Assembly (NCBI GenBank): GCA_030681515.1
Contig: JAUXSE010000022.1
Span: 22,408 to 86,407 of the forward strand
Direction: 5' to 3'
Origin: Geothrix sp.
GTDB lineage: Bacteria > Acidobacteriota > Holophagae > Holophagales > Holophagaceae
Length of the DNA stretch: 64,000 nucleotides
Made by a program: the position numbers and the translations under genes. The notes beneath the pieces are model-generated. The model was given only the letters and a program-made list of their open reading frames with translations, had not been told where the DNA came from and made no database searches. Positions 34,932 through 42,575 of this stretch are shown in pieces (the stretch's first letter is position 1; each line of letters opens with the position of its first letter).

Positions 34932-36287
34932 ATGGCGAAAGCGAAGGTCCTGGTGGTTGATGATGATGAGACGATCCGCTTTGCGATAAGGGATTTCCTG
35001 GAACTCCACGGCTTCCTCGTGGATGAAGCGGAGACGTGCGCCGAGGCGGAAATCAGATTTCGCGCGGATGTGTTCGATGCCGTCACCCTGGACTACTCCC
35101 TGCCGGATGGGAACGCCATGGATCTGCTTCCAAGGCTGAAAGCCCTCGATGCCGGGGTACCGATCATTCTCCTCACCGCCTATGCCAGCATCGAACTCGC
35201 CGTGCGGGCCATTCAACTTGGAGCCGAACATTTTCTGGTGAAGCCCCTGGATCTTCCAGCCCTCCTGATGGTGCTGGAGCGGGCACTGGAAAACCAGCGG
35301 AACCGCCGAAAACAGGTGGCCCGCGATTCCATCGAACAACCCCAGCGAGCCGTGAATCCCTTCATCGGACAAAGCGCCGCCATCCAGAAGCTGGCGGAGC
35401 AGTCGCGGCAGGCCGCTGCGACCGAAAGCCCCGTACTCATCCAGGGCGAGACCGGCACGGGCAAAAGCGAATTGGCCCGATGGATTCACCGCTTCAGTTC
35501 GAGGGCTTCCGAGCCCATGCTGGAACTCAATTGCGGTGGATTCACCAAGGATCTCCTGGAAACCGAACTTTTCGGACACGAAAAAGGCGCCTTCACGGGT
35601 GCGATCACAACCAAAGTCGGCCTTCTGGAGGCAGCCCATCACGGTACGGTCTTTCTGGATGAAATCGGTGACATTGATCTGCAGATCCAGCCAAGAATCC
35701 TCAAGGCCTTGGAAGAAAAACGGTTCCGCCGCCTAGGCGGAGTCCAGGACCGGAAAGTGGATTTCCGTCTGATCGCCGCCACCCACCAGAACCTGGACCG
35801 GCTCGTGCAGGACCAGCTCTTCCGGTCTGATCTTTTCTATCGCATAAGCGTCATCCAGATCTCCGTACCCCCACTGCGCGAGCGCGCAGAGGATATCCCC
35901 GACTTCGCCCAGCGCCTCCTGGACCGCCTTACCAGCGAGTGTGGGCGGGAGCCAATGAAGCTCACCCAGAGTGGACTGATGAAGCTGCAAAAGCATTTGT
36001 GGCCCGGCAACATCCGCGAGCTGCGGAATGTCCTGGAACGGGCCTTGATGGGAGCCAGCTCCTCCGAGATCCATGCGCTGGATCTGGATTTCGCGTCCAG
36101 CCCCCAAGCCCGGATCCAGGAAGGGCTTCCTAAAATGACGTTAAAGGAACTGGAGCGGCACTATATTATCCAGATCCTTCATGAGGAGGGAGGCCAGGTG
36201 GATCGTGCCGCCAAACGGCTCGATATCCCTCGCAGTACGCTCTATCAAAAGCTCAAAACCTTTGGTCCCGAATTGTCCAGATCCTAG
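34932..36287 (+). CDS. NtrC-family sigma-54-dependent response regulator
   Basis: 451 residues with all three domains. Receiver: acidic VVDDDET, phosphoacceptor Asp54 (VTLDYSLPDG), Thr82 and Lys104 (LVKPLD). AAA+ domain: Walker A GETGTGKS (172-179), the sigma-54 contact loop GAFTGA (219-224), Walker B VFLDEIGD (240-247) and arginine-finger region. C-terminus: Fis-type helix-turn-helix (GGQVDRAAKRLDIPRSTLYQKLKTFG). It should activate sigma-54 promoters when phosphorylated, and a -24/-12 promoter lies 105 bp past its stop in front of the lyase-like gene, a probable target. It lies eight bases after the partner kinase-like gene. Confidence 0.95.
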   Translation: MAKAKVLVVDDDETIRFAIRDFLELHGFLVDEAETCAEAEIRFRADVFDAVTLDYSLPDGNAMDLLPRLKALDAGVPIILLTAYASIELAVRAIQLGAEHFLVKPLDLPALLMVLERALENQRNRRKQVARDSIEQPQRAVNPFIGQSAAIQKLAEQSRQAAATESPVLIQGETGTGKSELARWIHRFSSRASEPMLELNCGGFTKDLLETELFGHEKGAFTGAITTKVGLLEAAHHGTVFLDEIGDIDLQIQPRILKALEEKRFRRLGGVQDRKVDFRLIAATHQNLDRLVQDQLFRSDLFYRISVIQISVPPLRERAEDIPDFAQRLLDRLTSECGREPMKLTQSGLMKLQKHLWPGNIRELRNVLERALMGASSSEIHALDLDFASSPQARIQEGLPKMTLKELERHYIIQILHEEGGQVDRAAKRLDIPRSTLYQKLKTFGPELSRS

Positions 36288-36392
36288 AATCCGGATCCAG
36301 AATCCAGAATCTAGTATTTTCCGTGTTTCACTATGGACATATAAACACTTGAAACACAGGATCTTATATAGCAACCCGTCATTGAATTTTCA

Positions 36393-36408
36393 TGGCACCT
36401 CCCTTGCC
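36393..36408 (+). promoter_or_regulatory. Sigma-54 promoter (-24/-12)
   Basis: TGGCAC-CTCCC-TTGC matches the consensus TGGCAC-N5-TTGC exactly, with correct spacing between the GG and GC pairs. The next gene begins 24 bp downstream at 36432. The upstream neighbour encodes a sigma-54 activator. Activator sites would be expected in 36288-36392, where the palindromic-looking ATCCGGATCCAGAATCCAGAATC run (short repeats of CCAGAATC) is visible. Confidence 0.85.
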
Positions 36409-36431
36409 TTTACTGGCCTGCGGAGGTTCCA

Positions 36432-38807
36432 ATGCGAACGGGAAGTTGCCTTGCCACACTTCAGGGAATGGCCATTGTTGGAGTGCTGATCCAGTTCGCG
36501 TGTGGTGGAAGCGCCAGTGCCAATGGTGGAGGCACGGTGGGTGTGACTCCGGTGAGCCCACTGACCGTAACGCTCACGACCGCCCCCACCGAAGTCACCT
36601 CCGGTGGCACCTTATCCTTCACGGTTCAGGTCGTGGGTTCCACAAACACAGCCGTGACCTGGTCGGTGGATAGCATCCAGAACGGGAATGGCACTGTTGG
36701 CACAATTTCCGGCACCGGGAACACCGTCACTTACACGGCCCCCGTGGGCGCAAGTAGCCATGTGGTGGCTGCCACCAGCGTTTCGGATCTGACCAAGTCG
36801 GCCAGCGCGAATGTGTCCGTCCGCCTTTCCTCCACAATCTCATCGGTGACGGTGAGCCCCACATCCTTGACCCAGGTCGTGGGCACCCAGAGGCAGTTCA
36901 CCGCGACGGTCACGGGCACGGGAAGCTACAACCCAGAGACAACCTGGTCCGCTCTGCGGGGCAGCATCTCCAGCACCGGCCTCTACACCGCTCCATCCAC
37001 CAGCGGCAGTGACGTGGTGACCGCCAAGAGCCTGCAGGACCCCACCAAGGCCGCCGCCACCAGCGTCACCGTTTCCGCGGCCGTTTCCTCCACCATCAGC
37101 TCCGTGGCCGTGAGTCCCACATCCTCGACCCAGAATGTGGGCACTCAGAAACAGTTCACCGCGACGGTCACGGGCACGGGAAGCTACAACCCAGGGGTCA
37201 GCTGGTCCGCCCAGCGGGGCAGCATCACCAGTGCCGGCCTCTACACCGCTCCATCCACGAGCGGCACGGACGTGGTGACCGCCGCGAGCCAGCAGGACGC
37301 CAGCAAGGCCGCCACCGCCAGCATCGTGGTCAGCAGCACTGCCACGGTCACCCTCGGACCACTGGCAGCCTTCCCCGGATGTGAAGGCATGGGAAGTGGA
37401 GCCACGGGAGGCCGCGGCGGGGTCGTCTACACCGTGAACACCCTCGAAGACACCACCAATCCTGGGGCCGTGCCACAGAATGGACCGAACGGGCCCACCT
37501 GCTCGCTGCGCGACGCCATGCTGAAGAGTGGACCACGGACCATCGTTTTCTCGGTCGGCGGGACCATCACGCTCCACTCGACCCTATGGCCAGTGCCTCC
37601 CGGTTTGACCATCGCCGGGCACACCGCGCCAGGCGGAGGCATCCAGATCAAGGGGGATGGCAGTTTCGGCAACGGTGGAAGCATGATCTGGATCAACGGA
37701 AACAGCATCGTCCGATACCTGAGGATCCGCCCCGGCAATGCTCCCGTGAACGCCAGCTATCAAGGCCTCACCGGATTGGCGGTGTCCATGGACACCACGG
37801 ATGATGTGGTGCTCGATCACAACTCATTCGAATGGGATGGGAACAAGGCCGTGGCATGGTGGTCGGAAAATGGGGTCCGTCGCGGCACCTTCTCCTGGAA
37901 TCTCGTGGCGGAATGTCTCGCGCCGCACAGCACGGGGATGCTGATCGGCGGGTACAACATGGGCCAGGCCAATATGGATCAATCCAGCTGGGACGGGCAC
38001 CACAACGTGCTCGCCACCATTGACCACCGTCTTCCCTATACAAACCTCAAATACGGGCGCTGGATCAACAACTTCATCTTCGGCTACAACTACGCCATGC
38101 TGGTTCGCGGTGGCACACAGTTCGACATCATCGGCAATGTCTACGATGGGCTGACGTCCAGACTCCCGGCCCTCGACACGAAGAACGAGGTCCGTTGGGC
38201 CGATACCGTCGAACACAACGAAAACAACATTCTCCCGAGTGGCACCGCCCAGATTTTCATGAGCAACAATTTCGGCCCCAGCAACCCCCAGGGGACATCC
38301 GACGACTTCACCACCATGCTCCGGATCGCCTCCAGCGAGAATAGCCAGCTCGACGACAATGTTGTGGATTTCAAGTACAAGGCCCTCGGACCGACCATAC
38401 CGGCTTCCCTCAACGCATGGCCCATCACCATCTCGACCCTGACTTCGGCGAACGACCTGAAGGCCATCCTGACCCCGGCCGCTGGCGCCTACCGCCGGCT
38501 CGCTCCGGACGGTTCCTGGGTCGCGAACCGGGATCCAGTGGATGCCCGGGTCATAGGCTACATCCTGAATCCCGCCACCAGCCCGACAGGATATGTGTAC
38601 ACCGCCGGACCTTATCCGGTTCTGTCCGCCGGCACGGCTGCTGTAGACACCGATGGGGACGGCATGCCTGACATCTGGGAGGATGCCCACGGCCTCAACA
38701 AGGCGGATCCATTGGATCGCAACATCGCCAGGGCGAACGCCCGTGGGTATACGAACCTTGAGCTGTATCTCTCAGGTCTGTTTCCCAACGGCACTCCCTT
38801 GCCGTGA
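36432..38807 (+). CDS. Secreted pectate-lyase-like beta-helix lipoprotein with bacterial Ig-like repeats
   Basis: 791 residues. A signal sequence ends at a cysteine (LIQFACGGS), suggesting a lipoprotein though the lipobox is imperfect. A Ser/Thr-rich Ig-like region holds two near-identical 86-residue repeats (SVAVSPTSSTQNVGTQKQF type). From about residue 315 a PL1-type pectate lyase region begins: AFPGCEGMGSGATGGRGG, CSLRDAMLKSGPRTIVFSVGGTI, IAGHTAPGGGIQI and TTDDVVLDHNSFEW. The C-terminus has a calcium-type loop (DTDGDGMPDIWEDAHGL). It may trim or release the polymer made by this locus, or be a carbohydrate-binding surface protein. The sigma-54 promoter lies just ahead. Confidence 0.85.
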   Translation: MRTGSCLATLQGMAIVGVLIQFACGGSASANGGGTVGVTPVSPLTVTLTTAPTEVTSGGTLSFTVQVVGSTNTAVTWSVDSIQNGNGTVGTISGTGNTVTYTAPVGASSHVVAATSVSDLTKSASANVSVRLSSTISSVTVSPTSLTQVVGTQRQFTATVTGTGSYNPETTWSALRGSISSTGLYTAPSTSGSDVVTAKSLQDPTKAAATSVTVSAAVSSTISSVAVSPTSSTQNVGTQKQFTATVTGTGSYNPGVSWSAQRGSITSAGLYTAPSTSGTDVVTAASQQDASKAATASIVVSSTATVTLGPLAAFPGCEGMGSGATGGRGGVVYTVNTLEDTTNPGAVPQNGPNGPTCSLRDAMLKSGPRTIVFSVGGTITLHSTLWPVPPGLTIAGHTAPGGGIQIKGDGSFGNGGSMIWINGNSIVRYLRIRPGNAPVNASYQGLTGLAVSMDTTDDVVLDHNSFEWDGNKAVAWWSENGVRRGTFSWNLVAECLAPHSTGMLIGGYNMGQANMDQSSWDGHHNVLATIDHRLPYTNLKYGRWINNFIFGYNYAMLVRGGTQFDIIGNVYDGLTSRLPALDTKNEVRWADTVEHNENNILPSGTAQIFMSNNFGPSNPQGTSDDFTTMLRIASSENSQLDDNVVDFKYKALGPTIPASLNAWPITISTLTSANDLKAILTPAAGAYRRLAPDGSWVANRDPVDARVIGYILNPATSPTGYVYTAGPYPVLSAGTAAVDTDGDGMPDIWEDAHGLNKADPLDRNIARANARGYTNLELYLSGLFPNGTPLP
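36826..37341 (+). repeat. Two tandem 258-bp repeats inside the lyase-like gene
   Basis: The Ig-like modules starting near 36826 and 37084 are 258 bp apart (86 codons). They share long identical stretches such as CAGTTCACCGCGACGGTCAC, pointing to recent duplication or gene conversion. Copy number could vary between strains. Confidence 0.75.
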
Positions 38808-38842
38808 ATGGCAACTCCGTTCAGGCGGGCGGGAACGGGAAA

Positions 38843-40102
38843 CTACGGGCAGGTGTCGGGGTGGTTGTTCCTCAGTTTGTTCGGACCGATCGTGTTGGCA
38901 CCTGACGGGTAGGCATTCCGTATGCCACATGCCGCGCTATTCCGTACGGTATTGCCAGTGAGGATGTTGCCGGCCGTATCGTACAGGAGAATGCCGTACC
39001 CGATGCTTCCGGGGGGAGGGGCCGCCCTGGTTCCTGTCACCGTGTTTCCCGTGAGTAAGATGCTGTTGGCCTGGTTCCTCAGGTAGATTCCATTCCCGAT
39101 GTTGTCTGTGACCGTGTTGTTGCTGATCTGAAGGCCGCTGCAATTGCTGACTCCGATCCCGGAGGCCCCGTGATGCCGGCCATTGCCCAGGGCCTTGTTG
39201 CCATCCACCACCACATCGGTCACGAAGGCCCTCCCCCTGTTCGCGATCGCGGGCCCGATCGCGAGACCATCCGTCGCGTTTGAAGCGAATGTGCATCCCG
39301 TGAATCGGACATTGCACACGGTTTGCCCGATATTGGGCTCGATGGCGGTTCCGGCCCCGCAGACAAAAACGCCGTTCTCCATGAAACCCGTCGTGTTCTT
39401 GAACGTGCAGCTTTCCACCACCAGGCCATCAACACTGGTCACAGACATTCCCTGACGGCGATTCCCATCCGCCACAACCCTGCACAGGGTCACATCCCAG
39501 GACGCCTCGCCAATGTAGAACCCGTCCAGCCAGCAATCCTTCGAGGTCAGGCCTTGCACGACCACGTGCCGGGATCTCGCCACCTTCAGGCCAATTCCCC
39601 CTTCCCGGGTATCCAGAATGCTGTTGTTGTGGCGGTTGCCAATGATTGTGCCGCCAAGAATTTGGACGTTTTGAACGCCACCAACGAGCAGTACGACATA
39701 GTTGGATGTGGATGTGGGAAGGGCCTGAAGGACCGCTCCGGGTTCGAATCGCAGCGTCATGTCACTCCTGAGGCGGATTCCGGCATGGGTACTGGCCACT
39801 GGATCCACCAGGTAGATCCCAGCCGGGATGACGACCGAGCCGCCGGTGCCGGCCACAGCATTGACGGCCTTCTGGATGGCGGACGTATCATCGGTGACGC
39901 CGTCCCCCCTGGCTCCAAACATGGCATCCTTCACATTCACCATGAAGTCTGACGATGGCGCAGGCGCGCAGTGGGTCACGGCCGGAGGCCTTGCATCGGT
40001 GGAGGCAGGATAGCCATCCCCATTCCCAGAAGCCTGGCAAAGGGTTCCATACGCCAGAATTGCAATTCGAAGCAGTCTGGAGCCGCCTGGACCTGCAAGC
40101 AT
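38843..40102 (-). CDS. Secreted right-handed beta-helix protein (pectate_lyase_3-like)
   Basis: 419 residues. After a hydrophobic leader (LLRIAILAYGTLCQASG, possibly a lipoprotein signal with cysteine at LC) the mature start carries the pectate_lyase_3 opening FMVNVKDAMFGARGDGVTDDTSAIQKAVNAV. Many beta-helix turns follow (RHVVVQGLTSKDCW, GLQISNNTVTDNIGNGIYLRN, ILLTGNTVTG). Families with this opening include polysaccharide lyases, epimerases and phage-tail-like depolymerases. It may process the exopolysaccharide. ATG 40102 follows GGGAG; the ORF stays open 23 codons upstream. It converges with the lyase-like gene and is divergent from the acyltransferase. Confidence 0.8.
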   Translation of the reverse strand: MLAGPGGSRLLRIAILAYGTLCQASGNGDGYPASTDARPPAVTHCAPAPSSDFMVNVKDAMFGARGDGVTDDTSAIQKAVNAVAGTGGSVVIPAGIYLVDPVASTHAGIRLRSDMTLRFEPGAVLQALPTSTSNYVVLLVGGVQNVQILGGTIIGNRHNNSILDTREGGIGLKVARSRHVVVQGLTSKDCWLDGFYIGEASWDVTLCRVVADGNRRQGMSVTSVDGLVVESCTFKNTTGFMENGVFVCGAGTAIEPNIGQTVCNVRFTGCTFASNATDGLAIGPAIANRGRAFVTDVVVDGNKALGNGRHHGASGIGVSNCSGLQISNNTVTDNIGNGIYLRNQANSILLTGNTVTGTRAAPPPGSIGYGILLYDTAGNILTGNTVRNSAACGIRNAYPSGANTIGPNKLRNNHPDTCP

Positions 40103-40433
40103 CACGGCTCCCAAAGAATGAAACAGACATGACTGGTTCCCACCGGTCACCCCTGTCCCGAGAAAAGTCAACCTCCCAGAATTCTGCCTACACTAGAATC
40201 TACCCCCGAAGGGAGTATTGGATCTATCACGACTTTCGTGCGGTTGAACATGGGTTCCATTATGATATTTTCGACCAAGCTTGATCACGATATCCTTTTT
40301 CATCGAGCGGGTCCCGGAACGCCAGGCTGGGACCCTCCGGCGTACCAGCCGATCCATGCCCTCCATCCGGAACTGATCGAAGGAAGTCAGCGATGCACTC
40401 AACCATCCATGCCATCCAGGGAGGGTCGTCATC
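40103..40433. other. Divergent intergenic region between the beta-helix gene and the acyltransferase gene
   Basis: 331 bp without a gene. It must hold promoters in both directions. TATGAT at 40261-40266 is a good -10 for the rightward genes but lacks a -35 at proper distance. No sigma-54 motif or hairpin terminator is seen. Small open frames here have no ribosome sites or family features. Confidence 0.4.
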
Positions 40434-40937
40434 ATGATCGGTGATTGGATCAAGCGGTATCGGCTGAAGAGGTTGGTCAGGCAGGGGCTTCAGATCGCCG
40501 ATGACTGCCGCCTGATTGGCATGCCCGATTTGGGTTCTGAATGTTGCCTCATCAGCATCGGCAAGCATGTGACCATCGCGAGCAAGGTCACCTTCATCAC
40601 CCACGATGGGGGCACCAGGGTTTTCCGTGACCAACCCAGATACCGGGATGTCATCAAGTACGGCAGGATTACGATTCACGACAATTGCTGGATTGGAAAG
40701 GGTTGCACCCTCCTGCCCGGCATAAGTATCGGCCCCAATTCGGTGGTGGGCGCTCGTTCCGTGGTGACCAAGGACATCCCTCCCAACTCGGTGGCCTGTG
40801 GCAATCCCGCCCGAGTCATCAAAACGCTGGAAGCCTATGCGGAGGCGTGCCTGGCCGCCACGCCCGAGTACGACCGCGAGGCCTACCATCGGGACAAGAA
40901 CGCTGAGTTGACCCGATTGTTTCCCCGCCCCTGGTGA
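40434..40937 (+). CDS. Hexapeptide-repeat acyltransferase (left-handed beta-helix)
   Basis: 167 residues. Isoleucine/valine hexapeptide turns run through the middle (CLISIGKHVTIASKVTFITHDGG, GRITIHDNCWIGKGCTLLPGISIGPNSVVGARSVVTKDIPPNSVACGNPARVI). The HDGG histidine fits the catalytic base of sugar O- or N-acetyltransferases of the WcaF/maltose-acetyltransferase group. It probably acetylates a sugar of the repeat unit in the cytoplasm. The next gene starts 13 bp later, so they form one unit. Confidence 0.9.
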   Translation: MIGDWIKRYRLKRLVRQGLQIADDCRLIGMPDLGSECCLISIGKHVTIASKVTFITHDGGTRVFRDQPRYRDVIKYGRITIHDNCWIGKGCTLLPGISIGPNSVVGARSVVTKDIPPNSVACGNPARVIKTLEAYAEACLAATPEYDREAYHRDKNAELTRLFPRPW

Positions 40938-40950
40938 AGGAGCCCAAGTC

Positions 40951-41736
40951 TTGACCGATTCCCACTACCTTCTCCGCTTCGACGATATCTGTCCCACCAT
41001 GAACTGGGTGGTGTGGGAAGCGATTGAACGCCATCTGGTGCTGCACCAGGTGCGGCCCATCCTCGCGGTCGTTCCGGACAACCGCGATCCGAAACTCATG
41101 TGGGGCCCCCCCGTTCCTGACTTCTGGGACCGTGTCCGGCGCTGGCAGGGCATGGGATACACCATCGCCTTGCATGGCTACCAGCATGTCTATGTCAATC
41201 GGGAACGGGGGATGACGAGGTTGACACCCAACAGCGAGTTCGCCGGCCTCCCCTACGAGGAACAAAAGGCCAAGCTTGAGAAAGCATTGGCCATCTTCGG
41301 GGAACAGGGAATCCGGGTTGATGCCTTCGTGGCTCCCTCCCATTCCTTCGATCGCACCACCCTGACGGTGCTCACCGAATTGGGTGTGAAAGTGATCAGT
41401 GATGGTCTGTGGCCCTGGCCTCATGCCGGGGAGGATGGGATGTTCTGGGTGCCCCAGCAGCTTTGGGACTTCCGGCCCAGATCCTCGGGCATCTGGACCG
41501 TATGCAACCACCACAACGCCTGGACGGAACAACAGGTGGAGGCATTCGGGAAGAACCTGGCCATCCACGCTGGGCGGATGACCGACCTTGCCCGGGTGAT
41601 CCAGGCCTTTGCCGGAAGACCATTGACGATCGCGGACCGGGTGGCCGCCTTTTGCGACTTGATGTGGAACCACCGCATCAAGGCAGTTCTTTGGCGGATG
41701 CGACGGCAACTGTCCAAGGCCGGGCACGCATCCTGA
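40951..41736 (+). CDS. DUF2334 polysaccharide-deacetylase-like protein, copy 1
   Basis: 261 residues from a TTG start with AAGGAG eight bases upstream. Family motifs: YLLRFDDICPTMNW (paired Asp metal site), LAVVPDN, GYTIALHGYQHVYVN (metal histidines) and APSHSFD. Proteins of this group are distant carbohydrate-esterase-4-like deacetylases. No signal peptide is present, so it would act in the cytoplasm, perhaps on a nucleotide sugar or lipid-linked sugar. A paralogue follows directly (41808-42563) with the same motif order. Confidence 0.82.
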   Translation: MTDSHYLLRFDDICPTMNWVVWEAIERHLVLHQVRPILAVVPDNRDPKLMWGPPVPDFWDRVRRWQGMGYTIALHGYQHVYVNRERGMTRLTPNSEFAGLPYEEQKAKLEKALAIFGEQGIRVDAFVAPSHSFDRTTLTVLTELGVKVISDGLWPWPHAGEDGMFWVPQQLWDFRPRSSGIWTVCNHHNAWTEQQVEAFGKNLAIHAGRMTDLARVIQAFAGRPLTIADRVAAFCDLMWNHRIKAVLWRMRRQLSKAGHAS

Positions 41737-41807
41737 TGGCCGTGAACGCCCACCTGCTCCCTCTGCGGGAGGCCTCCGCCGCCCACCTGCCGTGCGGGGG
41801 GTGAACC

Positions 41808-42563
41808 TTGGACACCCAGTTCATTCAGGGGGCCCGCTACCTGCTCCGCTTCGACGACATGTGCCCAACCATGGATTGGTCTTTATGGGATCAGGTCGAG
41901 GGCCTTCTGGTGGAAGCAGGGGTGAAGCCCATCCTGGCCGTGATCCCGGATAACCAGGATCCCAGGCTCCTGGTCGCCCCCCCCTCGCCTGTCTTCTGGG
42001 ACCGGGTGCGGAGTTGGCAGGCTCGCGGTTGGTCCATCGGCCTCCATGGGTACCAGCACACCTATGTGAACAAGGATCCGGGCATCCTCCGGCTGAATCG
42101 GAAGAGCGAGTTCGCCGGCCTGGGCTATTCAGAGCAGGTGGAAAAACTCCAAAAAGGGCTTGAGGTGTTTGAACGGGAGGGCGTCCATGCGGATGCCTGG
42201 GTGGCCCCGGCCCACTCCTTCGACTGGGTCACCGTTTCAGCCCTCTCCGCCCTGGGGATCCGGACCATCAGTGATGGGATGGCCCTGTCCCCCTACCAGG
42301 ACCGGCAGGGCAACCTATGGATCCCCCAGCAGTTCGCGAACATGCGCCCCATGCCTTTTGGCGTTTGGACCTTCTGCTACCACCTGGAAGATTTCACTCC
42401 GAAGGCCATGGTCACCTTCCGAAAGCGCCTGAAGCAACTGGGCCCCCGGATGGTCTCCCTTCAGGATGTCGCGGGAATGGGAAACAGGCCTCAATCTGCC
42501 GGCGACAGGTTGGTGGGCCTGCTTCGCCAGGCCGTGTCTGGACTGCGGCGACTCAAGCGGTGA
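41808..42563 (+). CDS. DUF2334 polysaccharide-deacetylase-like protein, copy 2
   Basis: 251 residues, apparently from TTG 41808; no ATG or GTG in frame gives the conserved N-terminus YLLRFDDMCPTMDW. It keeps LAVIPDNQDP, WSIGLHGYQHTYVN, SEFAGLGY and APAHSFDW. Similarity to copy 1 runs along the whole length, and the last third (after the IPQQF block) differs most. The tandem pair suggests two deacetylation steps or substrates. The 71-bp gap between the copies holds no gene. It converges with the tyrosine kinase gene 12 bp away. Confidence 0.82.
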   Translation: MDTQFIQGARYLLRFDDMCPTMDWSLWDQVEGLLVEAGVKPILAVIPDNQDPRLLVAPPSPVFWDRVRSWQARGWSIGLHGYQHTYVNKDPGILRLNRKSEFAGLGYSEQVEKLQKGLEVFEREGVHADAWVAPAHSFDWVTVSALSALGIRTISDGMALSPYQDRQGNLWIPQQFANMRPMPFGVWTFCYHLEDFTPKAMVTFRKRLKQLGPRMVSLQDVAGMGNRPQSAGDRLVGLLRQAVSGLRRLKR

Positions 42564-42575
42564 CGGGGTTCCGGT

